From NCBI GenBank assembly GCA_025175895.1, contig CM046003.1, forward strand, positions 44,820,335 to 44,884,334: a stretch of 64,000 bases of DNA, in the 5' to 3' direction. The stretch is from Wurfbainia villosa. Lineage: Eukaryota; Streptophyta; Magnoliopsida; Zingiberales; Zingiberaceae. Shown piece after piece: positions 32,110-43,083 of the stretch (the stretch's first letter is position 1; every line of letters begins with the position of its first letter). The notes under the pieces are model-generated. The model had not been told where the DNA came from. It was given only the letters and a program-made list of their open reading frames with translations, and ran no database searches. Position numbers and translations under genes: made by a program.

Positions 32110-34849
32110 GCGTAGGTTTCGAGTTTCCTTAGGGTCTTTGGGTTTACGGAGTTTGCCTCGTTTGACAGGTTAACTGAGGTATTTTTGGAGTTGTACAAAA
32201 TTCCGATGATTTTATGTTTCCGAAATTCGAGGTATGATTGACGAGGTCAATATGGGGGATTTAGTGGCAACAGGACATCTCCAGACGGCTAACAGGTAAA
32301 TAAATTCTAGAAATATTTTCTAGATTTAGTGCATATTTGTATTGGTTATATTGGTTATGCAGTGGTATCATGTTTTATCTAGTATTGTTTTAATCTTATA
32401 TCTGTTAGACTGTTAGATTTTTTAGGTTGCTGGTTTATCATTAGCATATGGTTATTAAATGCTATTACTGCTACACGTAGCTAGTTATCATTGTGATATA
32501 AATGATTAGATATTATTTGTAGATGTTTACCTTTTACTATTTGGACTAGTGTTAGGATTCGACTAGTTGAATAATATAACAAAGATGGATAAATTCGTAG
32601 AAGGTATACATATAGGTTCTTTGATTCTCTAGATCCTAGTGCATGATGACATGATTACATTGCTTACGTAGTTTAGGGTATATATAGGCATCTGATGCTT
32701 TATTTAGTATTGCCTTGACTTTGTTCTGGCATAACCCTTTAGTTATACCCTAATTAATTTCAGCCATTGATCACCATCAGTATGACTATGCTGTTGTTTA
32801 TTAGATAGCGTGTTATATGTTTATAGGGTTATGTGTTTTTGCGGTGAATACCATGATTAAGACTAGTAGAGGTAGAATAACTTAGATGAGGTTATTCTGT
32901 AGAAGCGGATCTCAGGAATGAAACAACATTAGTAGAAACCTAGGTGTTGAAACCCTAGGCGTAATGACCCGGATGTGCATATTGGTATATGTTCATCCAT
33001 TTACTATATCAGTTGATATGATGATCGGACTAGTAGGGGTCATATGATTATGATGCAATTAATTCTTAGAGGGTATATAATGTTGTTTCATGTCTCGGCT
33101 GCCAACTATATCTCCCATTCTTGGTTGAGAGAGAGTCTGCAGTAGAGTCTCTCTATAGGTAGGTGCTTTGTATATTGTGGTCAATCATGCCTCCCAATCA
33201 TGGTTGAGATGACCTACTGCAAGGTTATATTCTTGCATTATTCGGAGTTGGTGAAAATCGGATTCGTATGACGCCTGTAGCAAGATAGCTACTTTACGTC
33301 TTAAGTACCCACGAGATATGTTCGTGGTAGCAGGTTGGGGCATGCATGATTGAACTGGTAGGATGATATAATTTAGGCTTGACCCTCTTGCCGTGCTTGT
33401 TAGTAGAGGGGTTGTCTTTATTGGCCTTGATAGGCATTTCCTGTTAGTTGGGATGAAACCTTATGAGCAATCGTATCAACGTGTTTGTTAGTGGACTTGT
33501 GATTTTTATCGACTTTGATAACCAATCATGTTAGAAGGGTTGGAACTCTAGACTTAACCATCTCGACTTATTTATTTATAAGTTGATGATCTTTACCGAC
33601 TTTGGTAAACATTTCATTTTAGAGGTGTTGAAACCCTCGCTTGACCGCCTCAATGGGTTAATGGTAGATCGATGATCTTTGTCGACGTTGATGGTCGTTT
33701 TATGCTGGATGTATTGGATAACCCTAGTTTTAACAACCTAGGATAATCGACTACCCACGCGACCTATTAGTGGTAGTATGCTAGTGCGTGCAGTTAATAA
33801 CTAGATATTAATATACTGCCTGTCTATCCACGAGTTCCATTCGTGGTAGCATGTTGTAGCACGTAGACAGTGCTATTGATTGTCGACCCACGAGTTACGC
33901 TCATGGTAGCTCATAGATAGTTCCCTTTGAATTACCTCGAGAGCCACGAGGCTTTGTCGTGGTATCCAGATGTGCACTGCTTGTTGCAGTGGTTGTGTAT
34001 GTTGCGTGTATATTTGTTATACTGCTGATCAGGATAGTTGCAGACTGATATTGGTACTCTGAGGGTTGGGTTACTCTAGCTTGTTCCCTGTTACTTCCAT
34101 TATGTGCATTATGATTATGCACTATTGTCTATACATCCACAGAGTGGTTGTACTCACCCCCTCCTCACTTATCCTCTAGGTTAACTGATGAAGGACGTGT
34201 TCTGTTGACCTACCTTCGAGTCGCTGAGAGAGTCCCTTGTCGTGCTTGTTCTACTGTATCGTTGAGATGACGCTTTGTTTACTTTATCGGTATTGCATTT
34301 TGGTTATGCACTTTGGATTTTGTCGCAATTTGTTTTGGTGTCATAAAAAATTATTTTACTTTAATTGATATATGTTTAGTCGTGCATGCATGCAGTTAAT
34401 AAAATACTTGTATTTCTATAATTATTTTGAGGTTTTTACCAAATCTGGTCTAGGTATTTCTGGATATTGTCACTAAGGGACTCCTCCATCATTTGGATGA
34501 CGGATATGCCCCCAGGACGTGACAATTTTATTGGTTTGCGATTTTGGTTTGTGGGTTTTGTGTTTCAAGGATTTCTTTTCCTTGGATTTTTGGGAGTTCT
34601 CGTGTTTTGGGACCAGGCAAGTTGAAGGATATCTCTGAGCTATAGGAAAAGTGTTGTCTTTAGTGGTTACAGTACTTTAGTGGTTAGGAAAAGTATTGAC
34701 CTAGTGAATTGCCCCTACTCATGGTCGGGGACGAGGTCGATGACGTATTGACCTTGCAGACCTAACGATGATTTCAAAAGTACGGACTCTTTAGAGGTGG
34801 CGACTGATGTCGAATTAGGAAGATAGAGATTTGGCCTGTTAGTCACCAA
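32110..34849 (+). other. Non-coding interior of element T, possibly with a nested LTR relic
   Basis: There is no recognisable Gag, where one would be expected. The text from about 34485 (GACTCC, then CAGGACGTGACAATTTTATT) echoes the T LTR end and what follows it (GACTCC, then GGCGTGACAATTTATTTGGT). Part of this stretch may therefore be another LTR of a related element. No clear left end is seen. It also holds the repeats listed next and several CCACGAG / CGTGGTAGC inverted repeats (33307, 33756, 33829, 33889, 33949). The antisense frame at 33901-34122 has no domain. Confidence 0.45.
33375..33740. repeat. Diverged tandem repeat of about 87 bp, four units
   Basis: The landmark GATCTTTACCGACTTTGGTA and variants fall at about 33413, 33501, 33587 and 33674, with steps of 86-88 bp. 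Units are considerably diverged. Confidence 0.75.
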
Positions 34850-36034
34850 TTGGAAGGACAAGGAGTAAACCCTCAGAGAATATCATTTCCTACTATTATT
34901 GATTTGGTTATAAATAAGGCGTGTATGCCTACATTGGTCAAGACGATGAAAGATCATTTTACCTTATATTATAGGAGGTGTTGGATGAGATATTTATCTG
35001 TCCCAGTATTTTTTTTTAGAAAAGATCCGGAACTCTTTGTTAAAGGAGAGATGGACCTTTGAGGTTATGCATCGATTATCGATGATAGAATACGGTAGTT
35101 GTGGAAGGAAATGAATATCCTTCATTGTGGATAGAGGATCTATTTAGATCAGCTATAGGACACCGGTGTATACTCTATGATTGATCTATGACTGGTGTAA
35201 TGATATTGTAGTGACATGGTGTCATACAATTATCATTGTCGTTGTGATGATTGTTATATCATCAGCCTAGAGTAAAGAGAATGCAATTGTATAGCGATGA
35301 CAATTTCATACTTGGTATGAATTGTATGAGCTTGTGATTATCTTATTAGACTTATTGACGACTTAGTCGTCCAGGGATTTGGGAAGTCGTGTATTCTGGA
35401 CACGATTGGCTCAGTTGTGGTCGTTGGATTGCGTAACTTGGCCACTATTGAGGGTGGTAGTTTGGAGTTGCACACTCGGTCACCGTTGATGGTAGTTTTC
35501 TTGGTATTGATTTGATTATTACAATAGATATGGATAGGATGCTCAAGCGGTACTATATCGCTGACTGGATGGATCAGGAAGGTGATGGAATTTACTTGGT
35601 CTGAAGCTTGTGAAACTAGTTTCAGGGTTCAGACGATGGTTGACCTTTACGTCAGTGTTGATTAATCATTCTGGTTTGGATGGAAGGGTAGTGTACATGG
35701 ATGTATTGTTTCGGGGATCGTAGCGGTTCCGATGCTATTGAATAGACGTATCCAAACCTTACGACAATTAAAGGACTGCGAGATAAGCCATCATATATGA
35801 CGTGGACTTCGCAGTTATTATGTTGTTTTATAGAGGTGAGGAGCAGGAATGCTCATGGGGTTTTAGCTAGCTACTGGATAGCTACTATAGAGTAGCTGGA
35901 ACACGAACGATTGTAACAAGGAAGTTTGGTCGCGATAGCCTCCCATGCACTTACAGAGTGTGTGGTAGATGGACTACCGTCTCTGACTCTGAGGAGGATA
36001 ATGGTTTTCGGAGTTGCATTAGTTTAAGGAACAG
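34850..36034 (+). pseudogene. Decayed RT/RNase H region of element T
   Basis: Only traces survive. The frame 34850-35062 holds SVPVFFFRKDPELFVKGEMD, then RLCIDYR in another frame and EYPSLWIEDLFRSA. These trace the family order of a P-V-x-F-V-K-K-D-G strand, R-L-C-I-D-Y-R, and Y-P-L-P-x-I-D-D-L-F. No catalytic Asp pair is readable. The rest to 36034 has stops in all frames. Confidence 0.55.
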
Positions 36035-36480
36035 ATGCTTCAGGAAATTCTGATTCTGGAATGGAAGTGGACGCATATTATTATGGATTTTGTGGTGGGT
36101 TTGCTTAAGACACATCAAGGTCATGACGCGATTTGGGTAGTTGTAGACCGACTAACTAAATCCGTGCACTTCTTAGCGATTCGAAAGACCGACTCTCTGG
36201 ATTGTTTGGCAGAGTTATATTGTCGGGAGATCATCAGATTGCATGGTGTTCCTTTGAGCATTATATCATATAGAGATCCCCGGTTCATGTCTCGGCTCTG
36301 GCAGAGTCTGCAGCAGGCTTTAGGCACGCAACTTCGTTTTAGTACTGCATTCCATCCATAGATAGATGGATAGTCTGAGCGGACCATTCAGACACTAAAA
36401 GATTTGCTGAGGTCCTGTGTTATGGATTTCGGGGGCAACTGGGAGGACCAGTTTCTAGGACCCATAGAGCTCAGTATGAG
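36035..36480 (+). pseudogene. Integrase core of element T
   Basis: The frame holds WKWTHIIMDFVVGLLKTHQG, then DAIWVVVDRLTKSVHFLAI, LYCREIIRLHGVPLSIIS, YRDPRFMSRLWQSL and GTQLRFSTAFHP. A stop follows where Gln is normal, then IDG, another stop, and SERTIQTLKDLLRSCVMDFG. The catalytic Asp residues (MDF, YRD) and the Glu (SERTIQ) can be placed. In active copies it joins the DNA to the chromosome. It is broken by stops at 36359 and 36373. Confidence 0.85.
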
Positions 36481-36639
36481 GCAGGGTTGGTTTGTACTAT
36501 CAGACGTAGGATGACAAAGGCGCAGGATCGTCAGAAGAGTTGTGCCGATCGGAGACGGAGACCTTTGGAGTTCTCTGTATAGTGACCATGTATTCCTGCG
36601 AGTCTCACCCACGAAAGGGGTGTAGAGATTTGACCTCTG

Positions 36640-37005
36640 TGGTAAGCTAGATCTTAGATACATTGGTCCGTTTGAGATTTTGGAGAGGATCAGAGAAGTC
36701 ACTTACCACCTAGCACTACCACCGTCCTTGATGGGTATTCATGATGTGTTTCATGTCTCCATGTTGAGGAAGTATGTGTCATACTCTACACATATTTTGT
36801 CAGATGTGTCAGGTTCCATTCAACCTGATGCTAATTATGCAGAGGTTCCGACACGGATTCTGGATTACTAGGAACGATAATTGCGGAACAAGTTTGTGCG
36901 ATTTGTCAAGGTCGGGTAGAGTCACCTCACAGATGAGGAGGCAACTTGGGAGCTTAAGGAAAATATCAGAGCTCAATACCCCACTTAGTCACTTGTGGTG
37001 TGTGA
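36640..37005 (+). pseudogene. Integrase C-terminus and chromodomain-like remnant of element T
   Basis: The text gives YIGPFEILERIREVTYHLAL, then GIHDVFHVSMLRKYV and VPTRILDY, a stop, then LRNKFVRFVKV and SHLTDEEATWELKENIRAQY. The last motif is the W-x-x-E-x-A-T-W-E pattern of a chromodomain, which targets Tekay elements to heterochromatin. Several stops are present. Confidence 0.75.
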
Positions 37006-37099
37006 CTTGTCTCCAGATATCCGAGATGGTTGTTGTGACATCTCGTATTCGTACATGAGCAGGAAATTTAGGGACCAAATTTTTATTAGTAGGGGAGAA

Positions 37100-40026
37100 T
37101 GTTAAATACTGAAAATTTAAAATATTAAATTAAATGGCCAAAGAATTAAGAAAAATAATCTTGGAAATTTTTCGAGATTTTTAGGAATTTTTCCAGAATT
37201 TTTCTAGATTTAAACGGAGGTCGTACGAGATAATTACGGGGATAGGGAAAACAGGTTTTTAAAGGGCCTGTTTAGATGAGTAAATAGGATAAATTTACCC
37301 TAGGTATAAGTCTAGGTTTTCTATTTGCTAATTTTGGGATTTCTTTCTTTCCACGCTGCGCACGAACTTCTTCCTCGCGACTTTCTGCGACAGCGCCCCT
37401 TTTTCCTGAGTCTTCCCCTTCTCGCGCCCGTAGCCCTCAAACCGTCGCTTCTTTCTTCTCTCGGTGCCTCGCCCTCTTTCTTTTCCTCCACTGCGTCACA
37501 GCAAGCGTCCGCCATAGCCATCGCCTTCTCCTTCGTCGCGATTGTCGGCCGTTCCTTTGTCGCGGTGAGCCGCTCTTCCCTTTGTCATCCGACCCCGAGG
37601 TTGCACCGCCGCCGCCGCTCGCAGTCGTCGACGCTGACGCCGAGCCTTGCGGTCGGTCGTCCCTTCGCAAGCACCGGCCACCGGTCGCCGTTCCCGGTGC
37701 CCAGGTCACCGTGGGTGCCTTTTCGCCGCTGATCACCTGAGCCACCGCTGTTTCATCTTCCCCAGCGTGCCTACAGCCACCGGATCGCCGCCGTGAGCCC
37801 TCTGCGTCACCGGTGATCGTGATATCTAGGTCTAAAATTGGGGATTTTCTGCCGGTGAGATTTCAATCGGTGGTAAGCTCAGTTTTTTTCTTCTCTTCGT
37901 CGGCAGTGGTTAATTTTTAATTAATTGCGATGTTAGGTTGAAGTGGTCGACTGTGAAACAAGGGTTGAGTCACCTGTAGAGGTTGGGAACAGTAGTGGTG
38001 AGGGCTGTGAGGGTCTATTTGGGGGAGTTGTACAGTTAGGGTTGGAGGTGGTCATGCAAGGTCGGTTGTAAGTGGGCAGTGCACGGCTGTGAGCCGGAGT
38101 TGTGGTCAATTTGGACTGATTTTGGGGTTTTTGGTTGGCTACGATTGGGTTGCTGTCGGTTGTATGACCATATTGGTATGTTAAGTGAGCGAGGAGTGGT
38201 TCAGAATGTGTTATTCGATTAATTGTAATTATATTCGGTGGAGATAGATTGTTAGTTGATTTCGGATAAATTCTGGGTTGTGAGATGGATAATATTTTCA
38301 TATGATGAGTATTGATCATGGTGAGGTCAATTGCAAGGATATGTTCTTGGATTGAAGAGTTAATCACAATTTGTGATTTATGGGTTGAGGGTCTACTTGG
38401 GGATACATAGTAGTAATTTAGCACGTTGTCGTGTGCTTGGATTTGATGGATTTATTTTGGGTTAATTGGTTATGTAGAAAAATCGATTAAGTATTCGATT
38501 TGTCGGTGAATTGCATATTGTGCTTAACAATAGTTATGTTGTATGCAGGTTTCGATCACGAGGCAGGTTCACGGTCGTGACGATTTGGTTCTTTTGCGGA
38601 TATTTTATCAGGCGGGTATTTTGACTTATCTTTTAGATATAGTCAGGTTGATATGCTAGTTAGGATAACTTGCAATAATTTTCTTGTTTATATGCATAGT
38701 ATGTTTTTGGTGCCTACTTGATACATGCATGTGGTAGGTTATGATTATACCTTCCCTGTTTTATTTGGATCATAGTTACTTGGATTACGTATATGTACAT
38801 ATTGATTGTGCATATTATTCGGATAGGTGTATTTAGTTGGATTTACATGCTTTAGTATAATGCACTATCTTGCATGATTGCATGCTGGCTGGACGGGGTT
38901 CCTTTATAGTTGAACCCACAGCCAGTTCCATGGCCTGCACACACTGCCACTCATGGCTTAGTGGTATATCAGGAGGGTGTGTGCAGTTGCTCTGTCAGGC
39001 TCCGTTGGTCCGCTCATGGGTAGCGATGAGGCAGTGTGGTAGCGGATAGGGATCCCTCCTCTGGTCTATGACACCGAAAGATGAGAGCTTAGCTCCCCCA
39101 CTCTGTTTGGGGCAGAAGGATAGGTGTACTTCGACAGCATCCTATCCACTTGATCACTCAGGAGTAGTGATGGCAGAGTACACAGTTGTCATAACCCTAC
39201 CCACTCGGCTTCACCATCGCGTGTGAGGCGGCTGACTGGCGTCAGGGGTGACCATGTCATTTGCACGGCATGCACTTTGCACGGATCGCATTTGTATTGT
39301 GTTTGTTGCATTATTGTATTGATGCCTTGGATGTTGCATATGATTGTCATGCATACAGAATTCATATTCGTATATGGTGATGACTTTATCTCTTATAGTA
39401 GAGCACATGCTCCTATATCAGGGTAGGATATTCAAGTGAGTACAGTCATTTTTCATTTATTTCTTTCTTACCCTATATGTGAGACTGTACTGGCATGATT
39501 TTTATTGTTAGCTATACCTTACTTTGCATATCTACTATACCCGCTAAGTTCTTTCAACTTACCCCGTTGCTTTACTTCTGTTTTAGGTTGAAGCTGTCAG
39601 GAGAGTCCAGCTGCCAATCCCCCTCGTCGAAATGGATAGGTTTTATAGGTCTTATGGTTTTGGTTTTTAACTAGATGAAGTGAGTAGGACTTGTGCTTGT
39701 TTTGGTTATGTTTTTGTTGAGGTTTGGAGATTTTTTTGTTATGGTCTTTATGGACCTTCGTTTGGAGATTTATTTTCGATTGGTTTGGGTTATATATTCC
39801 TGCTCAGATGGCAGAAGGGGTAAGTCTAGATATAGTAGACTGTTACTATTTACTTTTATTGATGGCCTGAGGCCTAAGTATTATCTGCGTGTGTTGTTTG
39901 GATTCCGGTCATGTTGACCGAGGTATTGTGGCCGTGTAGGCCTTGTATGAAAATTTGGTATTGTCACCCGTACAGGAGAGATGCTGCCGGATTTTCGTCT
40001 GGCGGGGACTCCCTCGGGGCGTGACA
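37100..40026 (+). repeat. 3' LTR of element T
   Basis: It starts TGTTAAATACTG after GTAGGGGAGAA, a weak polypurine tract, and ends GGGGCGTGACA. Sampled 60-bp stretches differ from the 5' LTR at about two positions. It has the same GC-rich segment and antisense frame (37933-38424). Confidence 0.92.
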
Positions 40027-40470
40027 GATGACACTTATTTGCTACGAAAACAAATTTCATCATATATCCATGACAAATTGAGTTTTTGTTGCAAAATTAG
40101 TCCACTGATATAGCTATCAATTGATTGATCCTTGACCAGTCGACTGACCAGTCGACTAAAGAAGTTTTTGTGAATTGATACAATATTATCAGTCGACTGA
40201 TGAATTCTTCCAGTCGACTGATTGAGACTCCAGTCGACTGTTAGCTTTGACAGTCAACTGATATAACCATATCAGATCACAGAATGCTTTTTAGTCGTTT
40301 GGACAGTCGACTGATATTCATTTTTTCCAACCAAAAGTTATTTTCATAGCAAAATCTGTGACGAATTTTTTTTAATCGTTAAATTTGTGACAAATCTTAT
40401 TTTCGTTGCAAATCTAGAAAAATAAGAAAAAAAAACATATTAAATCCTGCATGCTTTTACCTGTTTTTAT
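40027..40470. repeat. CACTA element X: subterminal repeats, right of T, with CAGTCGACTG cluster
   Basis: It continues the array at 28600: TGCTACGAAAACAAATTTCA at 40040 and TTATTTTCGTTGCAAATC at 40398. Between them CAGTCGACTG occurs exactly at 40137, 40190, 40211, 40231 and 40304. The block GATCCTTGACCAG to CAATATTATCAGTCGACTGA duplicates 29062-29131 on the other side of T, so a unit of about 150-200 bp was already tandem before T arrived. Confidence 0.75.
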
Positions 40471-40732
40471 AACAAACACATCCAACAACATAAACTAATT
40501 CATATATAAAACTTTATAAACATATAATCACTCAAAATGATTCAATACCAAGTCATTACAGATAACAAACATAATTCATCTTACGAAACGTAACTTATAA
40601 TACAAGGATATCAAATAGGACAAGTCAGGTAAAATATAGAATTAACAACTCAAACATAACCACCATCATCACCATTATCATAAAAAAAAATTCATCTTCA
40701 TTGTCATTATTACAAGCATATGCAGGAGGAGA
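40471..40732. other. AT-rich 3' flank of the second CACTA gene
   Basis: I see no gene or clear repeat here. It lies between the subterminal array and the end of the Transposase_24-type gene, so it is likely its 3' untranslated region. Confidence 0.4.
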
Positions 40733-42170
40733 TCAAGAAGGAGGAAGTTGACTTGAACCAGAGGATAATTTAATATGTTGCATGATTAACATCTATTATC
40801 TATGAAATTCGTTTATCTGGCCATTTAATTCCTTTACTTCATGATCTCTTTGTCTTGATTCATTTTCTTTTTGCGCTAGTAACTCCTTCAAATGGCTTAC
40901 CTCTTCAATCAATTAATTTATTTATGCACTTATTGCCAATAAGGATGAAGAAGAAGCACCAGGGACTTTATAAGTTTGACTCAAAGAACTCAGTCCAATT
41001 ATTCTTTCATTTTTCGATCCGCTAGTCGCTTCGAGCCATAGATTTATATTTCCAACAAATGGCTCATACTCGACTGCATCATCACTTGCACTTGAATTTA
41101 TCTGTGCAAGTGCATCGTATTTCTCCTGTTTTGAAAGAAAAAAAGTTAAATACTAACATAAGAATTTAAAATTTTTAAATTACAAACCTTCGTTATTCTA
41201 GCTCTCTCCCTACTCCACATCTTATCTTTCTTTTGAAATGTATGGGTGAAAGTGTCTATGAATAATGACTTAGTCTCCATTTTTTAGGCCTAAACAAATA
41301 TCGTTATAAATAATAAATTAGTGCATATTAGATTCAAAAATTAGGATTTGAAAAAACTCACCAATCGATGTCTATGTTCATCGATATTGATTGACCTCCC
41401 CCGTATACGTAGCAGACAAAGCGCCAAAATTAAAAGTTTGATTTTTTTTCTAGTTTGTTCACTCCTTTGTTTGTTATCCTCTAGTACCCAATATTCAACA
41501 ATCTTATTCCAATTCTCCTTGGTTATGCAGTGTGGCTTTTTACCTCTAGTTTTTGTGTGATTTAATATGTTTCTGATATGATTGCCACACTTTTTATTGA
41601 AAATTCTTCTTATATCTAGTGTTTCATATTCATCCCAAGTAAATATCCACTGCAGTAGAGAAAAATGAATTGATTATATTAACTAAATTTTTATATATAA
41701 ATTTATTTACATAACTTACCTTGAACTCATTTCACTATAGAGTTTTCATTTCTTCCGGCGTGCTCGTATAAGTCATCGAAGCTCCGTCCCAATGATTATT
41801 CACTATTTTATTCAACTCGTAAATAACATATACAGAATTTGTAAATATATCATGAAATAAAAACAAACCATGTTAGATATTTATAAAAAAACATATCTTA
41901 TTAAAAACATAGATAATTTAAAATTTGAATACTTACAAATCTCCATGCGAGGATATCAATTATTGCGTATCTTCCCTCTCAATGAGTGATTGTTGTACTG
42001 GGGAAGATACATTAGCAGGGATTTGTTGAGAACCAAAAGATTCTGCAATTGGAGAAGAGGTCGAGGGGACATTTTATGCAAGAGAATCAGACTGTGCAGG
42101 GGCTGAAGCAGAGGAAGACTATGATCTTCCATCGCTACTCCGTCAATGACTGTCACGTTGAAACTAATAA
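40733..42170 (-). pseudogene. Second CACTA gene (Ptta/En-Spm, Transposase_24 type), five visible exons
   Basis: The minus strand shows exon pieces with good splice sites. An S/P-rich N-terminal exon ends at 41937 (donor GTAAGT). The next, about 41720-41817, has NHWDGASMTYTSTPEEM. The next, 41362-41649, has WDEYETLDIRRIFNKKCGNH and KENWNKIVEYWVLEDN. Next, 41188-41287 has FIDTFTHTFQKKDKMWSRER. The last, from 41125 to TGA at 40733, carries a coiled coil (LIEEVSHLKELLAQKENES). Introns are 60-120 bp. Several exons hold stops, for example after EEMKTL. Such proteins bind subterminal repeats of the transposon. Confidence 0.8.
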
Positions 42171-42374
42171 TCATAATTATTAGAATATGAAAGTAAAAAA
42201 GAATTACATTTTCATATTGAATTTATAATATGAACAATACGAAAAGAATTACCATATTTGAAGCAACTGATAACCTATAAAAAAAAGACAGTTCATTAAT
42301 ATATCAAATATATGAAATTTAGAATTAGACAGTAAATAGAAACATAATTGATACTGAATAAAAGTTACCCATAA

Positions 42375-43083
42375 TTATAAATCAAAGTCCTCATTGTCAT
42401 TTTCATCTTGGTCATATGTTTCTTCGATCTCATAATCCTCCTCCTCCTCCTCCTCATCATCATCATAATTATCCTCATCCTCATCCTCTAAATTAAATTC
42501 CTCATCTTCATCCTCATTTATTTCACTTGCATCAACGTCTATTACTACACCGCTGGGATCTCGTAACATTGAAATATTATATTCTTCATTTTTAAATGCA
42601 TTAACAACTTCATCTTGTTGATATGCTATGTCTTCCAGATGTTCCTCAATTTTTTTTACATGCTTTTGTTTTACAAATAACCCACCAATCACTTTTGTCT
42701 CATCTTAGACTAGGATATGAAGCATAAAATACTTGAATCGTTTGTTGTGCTAACACAAATGGTTCATACCTCTTATATAATTTTTTGTAATTTATTTCAA
42801 TCAAATTAAATTGTGGATGCATCCTCATGCCTTTGATAGGCTCAAACCAACGACACATAAATAAAACAACATGCAAATCTGAGCCAGAGTACTCTACCTT
42901 TAAAATTTCATCTAGCAAACCATAAAAATTATTCCTTGCACCTCAATCATTAGATGACTGAATACAAACCTCACAATTTATTGTAGCTTTATCAATTCCA
43001 TATTCTTGAGTATGAAAATTACATCCATTTATGAAATATGTCGGCCAGGTTTTCACCATTAATTTTGGACTCCATGACAGATG
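42375..43083 (-). pseudogene. C-terminal part of TNP2-type transposase (DUF4216 plus acidic tail)
   Basis: From 43083 down: NFHTQEYGIDKATINCEV, a stop, NNFYGLLDEILKVEYSG, VVLFMCRWFEPIKGMRMHPQ and YEPFVLAQQTIQVFYASYPS. A TGA follows at 42699-42697, then VIGGLFVKQKHVKKIEEHL and a strongly acidic Glu/Asp tail ending at TAA 42377-42375. This order is the DUF4216 domain and acidic end of plant CACTA transposases. G was inserted at 43084 and cuts it off from the rest of the gene at 52530-55430. Confidence 0.85.

Larger units (their letters stand above)
29156..40026 (+). mobile_element. Element T: Tekay/Del-like Ty3 (chromovirus) retrotransposon
   Basis: It has two LTRs of about 2.93 kb (29156-32092 and 37100-40026), a mutated Met-tRNA primer site and a decayed pol with RT, integrase and chromodomain-like remnants in that order. 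Long LTRs, the Met primer and a C-terminal chromodomain are typical of the Tekay/Del lineage. Target copies GATAG (29151) and GATGA (40027) match at only three of five bases, so the duplication is imperfect or mutated. The LTRs differ by a few percent by eye, yet pol is far more broken, so it may have moved as a defective copy. Confidence 0.88.

Noticed and set aside
42375..42692. Acidic protein as a separate host gene
   Set aside because: It continues the DUF4216 frame after one stop and matches the acidic tail of CACTA transposases.
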